Part shown: in pieces, positions 19,777-28,770 of the stretch
Numbering within the stretch: position 1 is the stretch's first letter
Layout of the letters: each line of letters begins with the position of its first letter
Assembly (NCBI RefSeq): GCF_038449125.1
Contig: NZ_CP151800.1
Coordinates: forward strand, 778,406-842,405
DNA: 64,000 nucleotides
Direction: 5' to 3'
From: Kosakonia sp. BYX6
GTDB lineage: Bacteria > Pseudomonadota > Gammaproteobacteria > Enterobacterales > Enterobacteriaceae
The notes under the pieces: model-generated
What the model was told of the DNA's origin: nothing
The model's input: only the letters and a program-made list of their open reading frames with translations
Database searches by the model: none
Translations under genes and position numbers: made by a program

Positions 19777-20938
19777 GCCACACGCGATGGGCGGCAAGCT
19801 GCTCAGCAAACCGGTTGTGCTGTTCGCCCCGCTGATCCTCCTGTGTGCGATCTTCATCTTCAAACGGTTGATCTTCGGGCTGGGATCGGTCTCCGATCTG
19901 AACGGCGGTTACCCGTGGGGGATCTGGATCGCCTTTGATTTGCTGATCGGCACTGGTTTTGCCTGCGGCGGTTGGGCACTGGCGTGGGCAGTGTATGTGT
20001 TTAATCGTGGGGATTACCACCCACTGGTGCGCCCGGCGCTGCTCTGTAGCCTGTTCGGTTATTCCCTCGGCGGCTTATCGATAACCATCGATGTCGGTCG
20101 CTACTGGAATCTGCCGTATTTCTACATTCCGGGACATTTCAATGTGAATTCGGTGCTGTTCGAAACCGCCGTCTGCATGACGATCTACATTGGCGTAATG
20201 GCGCTGGAATTCGCCCCGGCGCTGCTCGAACGGCTGGGCTGGAAAGTGGCCTTACACCGCCTCAACAAGGTGATGTTTTTCATTATTGCGCTGGGCGCGC
20301 TGCTGCCGACGATGCACCAGTCCTCCATGGGGTCGCTGATGATTGCCGCGGGCTACAAGGTTTACCCGCTGTGGCAGAGCTACGAAATGCTGCCGATCTT
20401 TTCGCTATTGACCGCGTTTATTATGGGCTTCTCGATTGTCATCTTCGAAGGTTCCCTGATGCAGGCTAGCTTGCGCGGCGCCGGGCCAAACGAAAAACGC
20501 CTGTTCAGCAAACTCATTGGTACGCTGAGCGTGTTGCTGGCGCTGTTTCTGCTGTTGCGTATTGGCGAAATTAGCTGGCGGGAAAAATGGCATTACGCTT
20601 TCGCCGGGGATTTCTACAGCCTGATGTTCTGGCTGGAGCTCGCGCTGTTGGCGCTGCCATTGCTTATCCTGCGCCTGCCGCGCTTGCGTCACGATTCGCG
20701 CTGTTTGTTCCTCGGCGCGTTAAGCATGCTGCTCGGCTGCGCATTATGGCGCCTCTCTTATTCGCTGTTGGCCTTTAACCCCGGCAACGGCTACCACTAC
20801 TTCCCGACTGGGGAAGAGTTATTGATTTCTATCGGTTTTGTGGCAATTGAAGTCTGTGCGTACATCTTACTGATACGTCTGTTGCCGATTATTCCTCCGT
20901 TAAAACGACCAGCGCGACATGAGGCGAGCGAAGCATGA
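19766..20938 (+). CDS. hybB: Hydrogenase-2 membrane subunit HybB
   Basis: A 390-residue polytopic inner membrane protein of the NrfD/PsrC family, with about ten transmembrane helices, linking HybA to the menaquinone pool; hydrogenase-2 can run in both directions and HybB allows proton movement across the membrane. Recognised by [13 protein letters not shown] and [15 protein letters not shown]. The ATG at 19766 follows GGGAGGTGACC. Its stop overlaps hybC as ATGA. Confidence 0.96.
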   Translation: MSHEPHAMGGKLLSKPVVLFAPLILLCAIFIFKRLIFGLGSVSDLNGGYPWGIWIAFDLLIGTGFACGGWALAWAVYVFNRGDYHPLVRPALLCSLFGYSLGGLSITIDVGRYWNLPYFYIPGHFNVNSVLFETAVCMTIYIGVMALEFAPALLERLGWKVALHRLNKVMFFIIALGALLPTMHQSSMGSLMIAAGYKVYPLWQSYEMLPIFSLLTAFIMGFSIVIFEGSLMQASLRGAGPNEKRLFSKLIGTLSVLLALFLLLRIGEISWREKWHYAFAGDFYSLMFWLELALLALPLLILRLPRLRHDSRCLFLGALSMLLGCALWRLSYSLLAFNPGNGYHYFPTGEELLISIGFVAIEVCAYILLIRLLPIIPPLKRPARHEASEA

Positions 20939-22638
20939 GCCAACGTATCACCATTGATCCGGTGACCCGCATTGAGGGTCATTTACGCATTGATTGCGAA
21001 ATTGAAAACGGCGTCGTATCAAAGGCCTGGTCGTCGGGAACCATGTGGCGCGGCATGGAAGAGATTGTAAAAAGCAGCGACCCGCGCGATGCGTGGATCA
21101 TCATGCAGCGCATTTGCGGTGTCTGCACCACCATTCACGCTATCGCCTCTGTGCGCGCCGTGGAAAATGCGGTGCAGGCGAAGGTGCCGCTTAACGCGCA
21201 GTACATCCGCAATATCATTCTCGCGGCGCACTCGATTCACGATCATATTGTGCATTTCTATCAGCTTTCGGCGCTCGATTGGGTGGACATCACCTCGGCG
21301 CTGCATGCCGACCCCGCCAAAGCCGCCGCGCTGCTAAAAGACATTTCTGACTGGCCGCTGAACAGCGAAAACGAATTTAAAGCAGTGCAGGAGAAGATCA
21401 AAGCGCTGGTCGCCAGCGGGCAGTTGGGGATTTTCGCCAACGGTTATTGGGGCCACCCGGCGATGAAACTGCCGCCGGAAGTGAACCTGGTAGCCGTGGC
21501 GCACTATTTACAGGCGCTGGAGTGCCAGCGTGACGCCAACCGCATTGTGGCGCTGCTCGGCGGAAAATCACCGCACATCCAAAACCTGGCCGTCGGCGGC
21601 GTGGCGAACCCGATCAACCTCGACGGCATCGAAGTGCTGAATCTCGAACGGCTGATGTACCTCAAGTCGTTTATCGACAAGCTGCACGGGTTTATCGAAC
21701 AGGTTTATAAAGTCGATACCGCGGTGATCGCGGCGTTCTACCCGGAGTGGCTGGAACGGGGCAAAGGCGCGGTGAACTACCTCAGCACGCCGGAATTCCC
21801 CACCGATCGTGATAACGGCAGCTTCCTGTTCGCGGGCGGTTATATCGAAAATGCCGATCTCAGCACGTACCGCGAAATCAATACCTACAATGATGCGTTC
21901 CTGATCAAAGGCATTCAGGAAAGCGCGAAACACGCCTGGTATCAAGATGACGCGCCGCAGGCGCCGTGGCAAGGCACCACGCTGCCGAACTACACCGGTT
22001 GGCAGGAAGCGGGCAAATATTCATGGGTGAAATCGCCCACGTTCTACGACAAAACCGTGGAAGTGGGGCCGCTGGCGAATATGTTCTGCAAACTGGCGGC
22101 GAAACACCCGACAACGGTGGAAAAACTGCACGATATCACCGCCATTTACCACACGCTCACCGGCAAAACGCTGACCGTCGACCAACTGCACTCGACGCTG
22201 GGGCGCATTATCGGGCGCACGGTTCATGCCTGCGAATTGCATGGCGTGTTGCAGCATCAGTACCAGGCGCTGCTCGACAATATCGGTAAAGGCGATGTTG
22301 AGACCTATATCAAAGCGGAGATTCCCGCCAGCGGCGAGTTCAAAGGCGTCGGTTTTCTCGAAGCGCCGCGCGGCATGCTCTCCCACTGGATAGTGATTAA
22401 AGACGGCAAAATCGGCAACTACCAGGCGGTGGTGCCGTCGACGTGGAACGCCGGGCCGCGCAACGCCAACGACGACGCCGGGCCTTACGAACTCTCTCTG
22501 GTCGGGACGCCGATTGCCGATCCGCAAAAACCGCTGGAAGTGGTGCGCACCATTCACTCGTTCGACCCGTGCATGTCCTGTGCGGTGCACGTGTTGGACG
22601 CCGATGGCAACGATGTGGTGTCGGTGAAGGTGTTGTGA
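20935..22638 (+). CDS. hybC: Hydrogenase-2 large subunit HybC
   Basis: A 567-residue catalytic subunit carrying the Ni-Fe(CN)2CO centre; oxidises H2 or evolves it. The four nickel-ligand cysteines are in RICGVC near residue 60 and DPCMSC near the C-terminus. After DPCMSCAVH there is a 15-residue tail (VLDADGNDVVSVKVL) that HybD removes after nickel insertion. Exported by the HybO Tat signal. The start overlaps hybB (ATGA) and the stop overlaps hybD by one base (TGATG). Confidence 0.97.
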   Translation: MSQRITIDPVTRIEGHLRIDCEIENGVVSKAWSSGTMWRGMEEIVKSSDPRDAWIIMQRICGVCTTIHAIASVRAVENAVQAKVPLNAQYIRNIILAAHSIHDHIVHFYQLSALDWVDITSALHADPAKAAALLKDISDWPLNSENEFKAVQEKIKALVASGQLGIFANGYWGHPAMKLPPEVNLVAVAHYLQALECQRDANRIVALLGGKSPHIQNLAVGGVANPINLDGIEVLNLERLMYLKSFIDKLHGFIEQVYKVDTAVIAAFYPEWLERGKGAVNYLSTPEFPTDRDNGSFLFAGGYIENADLSTYREINTYNDAFLIKGIQESAKHAWYQDDAPQAPWQGTTLPNYTGWQEAGKYSWVKSPTFYDKTVEVGPLANMFCKLAAKHPTTVEKLHDITAIYHTLTGKTLTVDQLHSTLGRIIGRTVHACELHGVLQHQYQALLDNIGKGDVETYIKAEIPASGEFKGVGFLEAPRGMLSHWIVIKDGKIGNYQAVVPSTWNAGPRNANDDAGPYELSLVGTPIADPQKPLEVVRTIHSFDPCMSCAVHVLDADGNDVVSVKVL

Positions 22639-23135
22639 TGTCGATTTTAGTGCTCGGCGTCGGTAACATTTTGCTCAGCGATGAAGCGATTGGCGTGCGG
22701 GTGGTGGAAGCGCTGGAGCAGCGCTATCACTTGCCGGAAAACGTCGAGGTGCTGGATGGCGGCACCGCGGGCATGGAGCTGTTGGGCGCGATGGCCAACC
22801 GCGATCATCTGATTATCGCCGATGCGATAGTCAGCCAGAAAAGCGTACCGGGCACGGTAATCTGCCTGCGCAATGACGCTGTGCCGACGCTGTTTCGCAA
22901 TAAGATCTCACCCCATCAACTGGGGTTATCGGATGTGCTTTCGGCGCTGCGTTTTACCGGCGAATTCCCGCAGAAGCTGACGCTTATCGGCGTGATCCCG
23001 CTTTCGCTGGAGCCGCATATTGGTATGACGCCGGTGGTTGAAGCGAGTCTTGAAAAAGCGCTACAGGCGGTGCTTGACGCGCTGCGTGAATCCGGTGTGC
23101 AGCCCCGGCTGCGGGAGGCAAAACATGCAGGATGA
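22638..23135 (+). CDS. hybD: Hydrogenase-2 maturation endopeptidase HybD
   Basis: A 165-residue nickel-dependent protease that cleaves the C-terminal tail of HybC. The nickel ligands known for HybD (E16, D62 and H93 in E. coli) are seen in LLSDEAIGVR, IIADAIV and SPHQLGLSD. The ATG overlaps the hybC stop. The frame is open far upstream inside hybC, but only the start at 22638 gives the family N-terminus MSILVLGVGN. Confidence 0.96.
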   Translation: MSILVLGVGNILLSDEAIGVRVVEALEQRYHLPENVEVLDGGTAGMELLGAMANRDHLIIADAIVSQKSVPGTVICLRNDAVPTLFRNKISPHQLGLSDVLSALRFTGEFPQKLTLIGVIPLSLEPHIGMTPVVEASLEKALQAVLDALRESGVQPRLREAKHAG

Positions 23136-23604
23136 CATCATGGGATTCAGCGTTTCACCGCAACACGAGGTGCAGCAGGCGTTTGCGACCATCGCCGAAA
23201 ATGAGATGCAGGGTTTGCCGTTTCTGCACCCGCAAATGCCGGTGTATGCCACGCCATTCACCCTGTTTGAAGGGCAGTGGCTGGGCGGCGTGCTGACGCC
23301 CTGGATGTTGAGCCTGCAACTCTTTCCCGGCCCGCAACAGTGTTGGGAGAAACGCAACATCGGCCAGCGGCTGGGGCTGCAACTGCCTTATGGTGCGATG
23401 ACCTTTACCGTCGGCGAACTGCCCGCGCTGGGGCAATATCTCAGTTGCTCATTGATGTCGCCGCTGGCGCGGAATCTGACCGTCGAAGAAGGGATTCAAC
23501 TGGCCGATAACTGCCTGAAAATGGCGCTTTCTCTGCCGGTGACCGATGCCGCCGTCAGCCGCCGCGCGTTGCTGCTCGGTCAGCGAGGCCAGGCGCATGC
23601 ATGA
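23125..23604 (+). CDS. hybE: Hydrogenase-2 assembly chaperone HybE
   Basis: A 159-residue chaperone that binds the HybO precursor and holds it until the large subunit is mature (rubredoxin-like HupJ/HybE family). Recognised by FTLFEGQWLGGVLTPWMLS and LQLPYGAMTFTVGEL. It overlaps the end of hybD by 11 bases, with GGGAGG upstream. Confidence 0.94.
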   Translation: MQDDIMGFSVSPQHEVQQAFATIAENEMQGLPFLHPQMPVYATPFTLFEGQWLGGVLTPWMLSLQLFPGPQQCWEKRNIGQRLGLQLPYGAMTFTVGELPALGQYLSCSLMSPLARNLTVEEGIQLADNCLKMALSLPVTDAAVSRRALLLGQRGQAHA

Positions 23605-23935
23605 GTTATCGCTATGCCAAAACGCGGTGGAGATCATCACGCAGCAGGCGCGGCAAAACGGTGCGCAGCGCGTCACCGGCGTCTGGCTTGAGATTGACGC
23701 GTTAGCCTGCGTGGAAGAGAGCGCGCTGCGTTTTGGGTTTGATATCGCCTGTCGAGAAACACTGGCGCAGGATTGCACGTTGCATATTCTTCACAAGCCC
23801 GCGCAGGCCTGGTGCTGGAACTGCTGCCAGAACGTGGAAATCACCCGGCACGACGAATGTCCGCTCTGCCACTGCCCGTCATTGCATGTTGAGTACAGCG
23901 GCGGCGTGCAGATCAAAAGTATCGAAGTGGAGTAA
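23597..23935 (+). CDS. hybF: Hydrogenase nickel incorporation protein HybF (HypA family)
   Basis: A 112-residue zinc protein that delivers nickel to the hydrogenase large subunit. The essential N-terminal MHE binds nickel; the zinc site is two CxxC pairs, CWNC and CPLC, in the C-terminal half. It overlaps hybE by eight bases; the ATG at 23597 is fixed by the required Met-His N-terminus. Confidence 0.95.
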   Translation: MHELSLCQNAVEIITQQARQNGAQRVTGVWLEIDALACVEESALRFGFDIACRETLAQDCTLHILHKPAQAWCWNCCQNVEITRHDECPLCHCPSLHVEYSGGVQIKSIEVE

Positions 23936-23941
23936 CGCGAA

Positions 23942-24196
23942 ATGTGCATAGGCGTGCCCGGCCAGGTGGTGGCCGTTGGAGAAGATTTTCATCAACTGGC
24001 GCAGGTGGATGTGTGCGGCGTTAAGCGCGAAGTGAATATCGCACTGGTGTGCGAAGGCCATCCGCGCGAGTTGGTGGGGCAGTGGGTGCTGGTGCACGTC
24101 GGTTTCGCCATGAGCGTGATTGATGAAGAAGAAGCGCGGGCGACGCTGGAAGCGTTAAGAAACCTGGAACTTGACGATTTTGCGCCTCAGGGGTGA
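23942..24196 (+). CDS. hybG: Hydrogenase maturation factor HybG (HypC family)
   Basis: An 84-residue chaperone carrying the Fe(CN)2CO group with HypD and escorting HybC. The essential Cys2 is seen in MCIGVPGQV. Last gene of the hyb operon. Its 3' end overlaps the convergent FucR-like gene by ten bases. Confidence 0.95.
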   Translation: MCIGVPGQVVAVGEDFHQLAQVDVCGVKREVNIALVCEGHPRELVGQWVLVHVGFAMSVIDEEEARATLEALRNLELDDFAPQG

Positions 24197-24897
24197 GGCG
24201 CGTCGGTGATCATATGGGTGACCAGCGACAGGTTGCCGATTTTCACTTCACTGGCGCGGTAAAACTTACTCTTATCAATCAACAGCAGCGATTGTTGTGA
24301 CCGGCGCAGTAACAGCGATTTAAACGCCGCGTTGTGCCGGGTCGAATCCCACATCTCTCCGGTTCCATCAATGCCCTCGCAGGAGAAGACAAACAGGTCG
24401 ATCTCCAGCGATTTCAGCAACCCGGCAAGCGCCGGATTGACGTAACAACGCTCGGTACGCGCTAAGCGCCCGCCAGAGCAAATCAGTTCAATGTTTTGCC
24501 GCCGGGCCACGGCTTCGCACACCGGCAAACTATTGGTAAACACCGTTAAGGGAATATCCGGCAACTGCCGCGCGAGGTGAAAACAGGTCGAGCTGGCATC
24601 GAGCGCCAGCGTCATGCCTTCTTCCACCCAATTCAGCGCATGGCGGGCGATATCGGCTTTATCCGCGTAGTGGCTTTTAAGCCGGGCGCGAAACGGCTCG
24701 CTGCCATCCTGAAACGCGGCGTGCAACGTGCGGGCGCGACCGTGACGGCGCACAATTTTGCCCTGCGTTTGTAGCAGGTTGAGATCGCGGCGAATGGTTT
24801 CCACGCTCACGCCGAGTTGCGCGGCAAGTGCGGCGGTGGTTATTGATTCGTGATCGCTCAGAAGCTGCAAAATCGCCCGCTGGCGCACGTTTTTCAT
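24187..24897 (-). CDS. DeoR-family regulator, FucR-like
   Basis: A 236-residue DeoR-type repressor or activator. N-terminal winged [26 protein letters not shown]-terminal sugar-phosphate-sensing domain: [26 protein letters not shown] and [14 protein letters not shown]. It resembles E. coli FucR, the fuculose-phosphate-responsive activator, more than other DeoR members I know, but no fucose gene is nearby, so its effector and targets are unknown. Its start overlaps the stop of the 73-residue ORF upstream (ATGA), and its 3' end overlaps hybG. Confidence 0.85.
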   Translation of the reverse strand: MKNVRQRAILQLLSDHESITTAALAAQLGVSVETIRRDLNLLQTQGKIVRRHGRARTLHAAFQDGSEPFRARLKSHYADKADIARHALNWVEEGMTLALDASSTCFHLARQLPDIPLTVFTNSLPVCEAVARRQNIELICSGGRLARTERCYVNPALAGLLKSLEIDLFVFSCEGIDGTGEMWDSTRHNAAFKSLLLRRSQQSLLLIDKSKFYRASEVKIGNLSLVTHMITDAPHP

Positions 24898-25115
24898 GGC
24901 GATGCCTCGGCAAGCGTTGCGAGCAACATCAGCGTCTGACCAATGGCCGCGCCAACCGACGCTTCGCCATTGTCCAATTCGAAGGGCGCCAGAATCGCGC
25001 GCAGGCAGTTATGCGCGGCGCTGAGTTTATTACGCGCATCGCGGGCTATCCGCACCAGCCGGGCATTATGCTTTTTCAGGTTCTGGATCTGCTGTTTTAG
25101 CGCGCTTTCAGACAT
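24894..25115 (-). CDS. Small hypothetical protein, 73 aa, coupled to the FucR-like gene
   Basis: Not recognised. A Lys/Arg-rich N-terminal helix with coiled-coil character (LKQQIQNLKKHNARLVRIA) followed by a more hydrophobic C-terminal half. Its stop overlaps the FucR-like start as ATGA, which suggests real translation. The ribosome site is weak (no clear GGAG). It could be a small partner of the regulator. Confidence 0.5.
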   Translation of the reverse strand: MSESALKQQIQNLKKHNARLVRIARDARNKLSAAHNCLRAILAPFELDNGEASVGAAIGQTLMLLATLAEASP

Positions 25116-25208
25116 TTGACGGGTTTATGGGTAAATAAAACGCATTTTTACGACTTATTGGCGTTATGTAAATACGATGTGAAAAAAACAGCAGAAGGTG
25201 CCGGGAGG

Positions 25209-25242
25209 GGGGAAAAGAACCGGGCGAAAAGCCGCCCGGTAT
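25209..25242 (-). terminator. Terminator of yghU
   Basis: On the minus strand, ACCGGGCG and CGCCCGGT arms close a GCTTTT loop, followed by TCTTTTCCCCCC. It starts a few bases after the yghU stop. Confidence 0.8.
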
Positions 25243-25248
25243 AGAAGA

Positions 25249-26112
25249 TTACGCGCTGCGTTTGTCTTCGGTATTGGTGTCGAAATCGCTGGCGTCATGG
25301 CGCTCGTGCAGTTGCTCATGTGGCTCGCCATTGGTGCGGTTTACGATGCGTCCGCGTTTTACCGCCGGGCGTTCGGCAATCTCTTTCGCCCAACGCTGCA
25401 CGTTTTTATAACTGCCAGCGTCGAGGAACTCTGCCGCGCCATAAACACTGCCCAGCGCGATGTTGCCGTACCACGGCCAAATAGCCATATCGGCAATCGT
25501 ATATTCATCGCCTGCCACGAACTTGTGGTTCGCCAGTTGCTTATCCAGCACGTCAAACAGACGTTTGGCTTCCATGGTAAAGCGGTTGATGGCGTACTCG
25601 ATTTTCACCGGCGCGTAAGCGTAGAAGTGACCAAAACCGCCGCCGAGGAACGGCGCAGAGCCTTGCAGCCAGAATAACCAGTTTAGCGTTTCGGTGCGCC
25701 CGGCCAGATCTTTTGGCAGGAAGTGACCAAATTTCTCTGCCAGATACAGCAAGATAGCGCCAGATTCAAACACGCGCGTCGGCGGCGTGGTGCTATGGTC
25801 GCGCAATGCCGGGATTTTGGAGTTTGGGTTCACGTCGACAAAACCGCTGGAGAACTGCTCGCCTTCACCGATGCGAATCAGCCAGGCATCGTACTCCGCG
25901 TCGCTAACGCCTTTTGCCAGTAGCTCTTCCAACAAAATTGTCACTTTCTGGCCGTTCGGCGTGCCGAGCGAATAAAGCTGCAACGGATGTTTGCCCACCG
26001 GCAACGTTTTTTCATGTGTCGGGCCGGAAACCGGGCGGTTGATATTAGCAAACGCACCGCCGCCGGATTTATCCCACGTCCAGACTTTCGGTGGTTGATA
26101 GTTGTCTGACAT
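25249..26112 (-). CDS. yghU: Glutathione S-transferase family disulfide-bond reductase YghU
   Basis: A 287-residue Nu-class glutathione transferase with glutathione-disulfide reductase and organic-peroxide activity in E. coli. The thioredoxin-like N-terminal domain is seen in PLQLYSLGTPNGQKVTILLEEL and NPNSKIPALRD, and the GSH gamma-glutamyl contact in FESGAILLYLAEKFG; the C-terminal helical domain follows. The family's extended N-terminus (YQPPKVWTWDK) is present. Confidence 0.95.
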   Translation of the reverse strand: MSDNYQPPKVWTWDKSGGGAFANINRPVSGPTHEKTLPVGKHPLQLYSLGTPNGQKVTILLEELLAKGVSDAEYDAWLIRIGEGEQFSSGFVDVNPNSKIPALRDHSTTPPTRVFESGAILLYLAEKFGHFLPKDLAGRTETLNWLFWLQGSAPFLGGGFGHFYAYAPVKIEYAINRFTMEAKRLFDVLDKQLANHKFVAGDEYTIADMAIWPWYGNIALGSVYGAAEFLDAGSYKNVQRWAKEIAERPAVKRGRIVNRTNGEPHEQLHERHDASDFDTNTEDKRSA

Positions 26113-26474
26113 ATTAGTCTGCCTTTCTATTGGTGTGTTGAATGGAATTGCAACGACTTGCCATGCAGTGTAGCAGTTACCTCCGGTGATGACGCAACGG
26201 CTACGCTATTTTTATCCAGTCTTATACGTTATTTTTTATAAAATAATCTGACTTAAAATAGACTTTTTAATATTCCTTCGCTTTAAGCGAAATTGTCATT
26301 TTTATTTACCGCTGCTCGCTTATTTTGAATTCAGCTGTATTGGCCGCAGATTAACCATTATTTGTTATTAAAATGTTTTATTAGGCGGTCGATAATCGAT
26401 ATGAGGGTATTCTTTTCGACTCAATCTGGAGGAGTCATGAGCTAATTATCTGGTCATAAATAGCGGAGATAATG
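26113..26474. other. Intergenic region upstream of yghU and the 156-aa gene
   Basis: A divergent, AT-rich 362-base gap. It contains a strong ribosome site, GGAGGAG at 26428-26434, placed in front of a start-stop mini-ORF (ATG AGC TAA at 26437-26445). No tRNA, repeat or recognised operator was seen. Confidence 0.55.
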
Positions 26475-26945
26475 ATGCAGGAAATTCAGGCGATTCAGGC
26501 AAGCCCACCGCTTGCGACAACAAAAGAAAACACAACGCACAAATCGGCTTTATCCACCCATACGGAAAGCCCAACGGACGGCAGCGCTTATCAGGATGAC
26601 AGCATCAAAGTCACGCTTTCCAGTCGCGTAGAAGGCCATAAAGAAATAAAGGATATCAAAGACGAACAGCCCGTTCACGAAACAAAAAAAACGGAAAATC
26701 ATGAAATTGATTATTCGCTGGCGATGTCGGGTATTCCGCAATTTGGCGGGCGGCTAGTGACGCTGGTGAAATACCCGGACGGCAGAACGGAAATGATTGA
26801 TGCCTTTTCCGGTAAAGAGGTGACGCAAGAAGAGTTACAACAGGCGCAAATGCAGCAAGAGGGCAGCGAAGCAACGGAACAAGCCGAGGTTCAGCAAGTG
26901 CAAATTGCCACCCCCGGTGAATCAACACCCACGGACAGCGAATAA
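26475..26945 (+). CDS. Hypothetical acidic low-complexity protein, 156 aa
   Basis: Not recognised. Mostly hydrophilic: N-terminal half rich in Thr, Ser and Lys/Glu, a central more ordered part (SGIPQFGGRLVTLVKYPDGRTEMIDAFSGKEV), and a Gln/Glu-rich tail. No signal or membrane helix; long parts are probably disordered. Two ATGs lie side by side at 26472 and 26475; the second has better spacing from GGAG at 26464. Confidence 0.65.
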   Translation: MQEIQAIQASPPLATTKENTTHKSALSTHTESPTDGSAYQDDSIKVTLSSRVEGHKEIKDIKDEQPVHETKKTENHEIDYSLAMSGIPQFGGRLVTLVKYPDGRTEMIDAFSGKEVTQEELQQAQMQQEGSEATEQAEVQQVQIATPGESTPTDSE

Positions 26946-27273
26946 AGCGTTGGTCGCGATTTAATAAATATATTTTATATTTTGGTGGCGTGCTTAAGAA
27001 ATAACGCAGCTTCAATACTTATATTTGGCTTTAGTCGAAATAAAGCATCTTTTATTTTCAGCAGGGTATTTGCTGAGGATATCGGCTTGTTTGCTTTTGC
27101 GTCTCACGAACGGCTTACTGGCTCAGCCGCCTGTGATGCAGGTGGCTGAGCGTGAGCCGGTTCAGGAATGGTTTTGCGCGATATAGTAAGGTTGCTAACT
27201 TTTGTGTTGGGGCGCTATTTTCCGCTATTCGGCGGCACAAAAACCGCTGAAAAAATAGGGGATTAACGTTTTT
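26946..27273. other. Intergenic region with a strong hairpin
   Basis: No gene seen in this 328-base gap. CTCAGCCGCCTG at 27122-27133 and CAGGTGGCTGAG at 27139-27150 form a 12-base inverted repeat with one mismatch and a 5-base loop. No T-run follows, so it is not an ordinary terminator. Confidence 0.55.
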
Positions 27274-27501
27274 TCAGCGCCTGGCTTTGTTATGTTTGTC
27301 TTTGTATTCAGCAACGGCCTGGTTGATGTTATCCGTTTCGATGGTGTCAACTTTTTCACCTTCAAAAAACACTTCATAATGACCGGACACATATTTGAAG
27401 GTGAATATTTTATCCTGGTAACGAACCCGTTTTTCTTTAACCGACAAGCCCATACTGCGCATAGCCACGCGAGCCATTGTGTCTATCTTTTTAGTTTTCA
27501 T
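27274..27501 (-). CDS. Small hypothetical protein, 75 aa
   Basis: Not recognised. A basic, soluble protein with alternating hydrophobic residues suggesting beta structure (KIFTFKYVSGHYEVFFEGEKVDTI) between two helical, Lys-rich ends. Start ATG at 27501; the ribosome site is modest (GGTAAG). Codon use is AT-rich compared with neighbours. Confidence 0.55.
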   Translation of the reverse strand: MKTKKIDTMARVAMRSMGLSVKEKRVRYQDKIFTFKYVSGHYEVFFEGEKVDTIETDNINQAVAEYKDKHNKARR

Positions 27502-27790
27502 GATTATTTACTTACCGTTTCAGGTTGTTTGCGATGCCTGATTTTGAACGACGACGGTGATGTTAATTTTTTACCCTCAGAAAGGAAAGTAGAGGTTGCC
27601 AGAAAATCCCCTATAAGAATAGGTGAAATATTTGTCTGAGGCTTAATGATTTCCTAATCTTTTGATTATTCAGCGGCAATTAAGGGCAATATTAAGCCGT
27701 TTCTTATCTCTGCCAGATATAAATTCCGCGCTTTTCCCTGCTGAAAGTTTCTGTTCTTAGCATTATTTTTTTGTGTTACGTGGACATTTT

Positions 27791-28663
27791 TCAGAAATTA
27801 TCAATAAAACGTTTCACCGCCGGAGAGCGCTCGAACTTGCGCCAGGCCAGCGCGACATCCGTTTTCAGCGCCTTTTCGACGATGGAATGGAAAGTGACCA
27901 GTGGATGTCCAGAACAAGCCATGGATTGCGGAATCAGCGCGAAACCAAAACCGGCGGCCACCATACTCAGCGACGAGGAGAATTGCGACGCCTGCTGCCG
28001 GGTTTCCAAATTCACACCCGCGTGCAGACAGGCGTTGTACACCAGATCATAAAGCCCCGGAGCCACGTCTTGCGGGAAAATAATGAGCGGTGTTTTCTGA
28101 AGCTCGGTGAGGGATATTTCGGCTCTGGCGGACAGCGGATGCGTGCGGTGCAGCGCAATCAGCATCGGTTCTTCATCGATCAATTTGAGGTTGAACGTTT
28201 TGCTGTTTTCACATGGCAGGCGCACAAACGCGACATCAATCACCCCTTCATCCAACTCCTGCATCAACGTCGCCATATTGTCCTCTTTTTGATACAGCGC
28301 CACCTGTGGGTAACGATGCTGGAACTGGCGCAGCACCGAGAAAAACCGCGTGTGGAAGGCGTTGGAACTGGTGACGCCAAGATACAGCTTGCCGTTGATT
28401 CCCCTGGCAACGCCTTTCGCTTTTTCCAGCGCCGCATCGCTCATCGCGAGGATTTGGCAGGCATCTTCATAAAACGCTTCGCCTGCTTCCGTCAGCGTGA
28501 CGCCGCGCGTTTGGCGGTGAAACAGCGGCGTGCCCACTTCCTGTTCGAGGCGGCGAATTTGCTGGCTCAGCGGCGGCTGCGACATCCCCAGCATTTCTGC
28601 GGCGCGGGTGAAATGTTGCGTCTGCGCAACGGCGACAAAATAGCGTAGATAACGAAGTTCCAT
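27791..28663 (-). CDS. budR: LysR-family regulator of 2,3-butanediol genes, BudR
   Basis: A 290-residue LysR-type activator. N-terminal HTH: FTRAAEMLGMSQPPLSQQIRRLEQEVGTPLF; the remaining residues are the effector-binding domain. In related species BudR (AlsR) activates the acetoin/butanediol operon in response to acetate under low-oxygen conditions. It is divergent from budA with a 107-base gap, the usual arrangement for a LysR regulator and its target. Confidence 0.92.
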   Translation of the reverse strand: MELRYLRYFVAVAQTQHFTRAAEMLGMSQPPLSQQIRRLEQEVGTPLFHRQTRGVTLTEAGEAFYEDACQILAMSDAALEKAKGVARGINGKLYLGVTSSNAFHTRFFSVLRQFQHRYPQVALYQKEDNMATLMQELDEGVIDVAFVRLPCENSKTFNLKLIDEEPMLIALHRTHPLSARAEISLTELQKTPLIIFPQDVAPGLYDLVYNACLHAGVNLETRQQASQFSSSLSMVAAGFGFALIPQSMACSGHPLVTFHSIVEKALKTDVALAWRKFERSPAVKRFIDNF

Positions 28664-28770
28664 ATCGAAAGCATCTCAAACCCTGATGGTTTGTATATTG
28701 GAATCCCTCGCTGAAACGAGTCAATATTTAATCAGATTTTCTAATCGTTCACACAGCGAGGGAAACGATA
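28664..28770. promoter_or_regulatory. Divergent budR / budABC regulatory region
   Basis: A 107-base AT-rich gap between divergent budR and budA, expected to hold the BudR operator (T-N11-A type) and both promoters. The AATCAGATTTTCTAATCG stretch near 28730 has the look of an inverted motif, but I cannot assign the site firmly. Confidence 0.5.
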
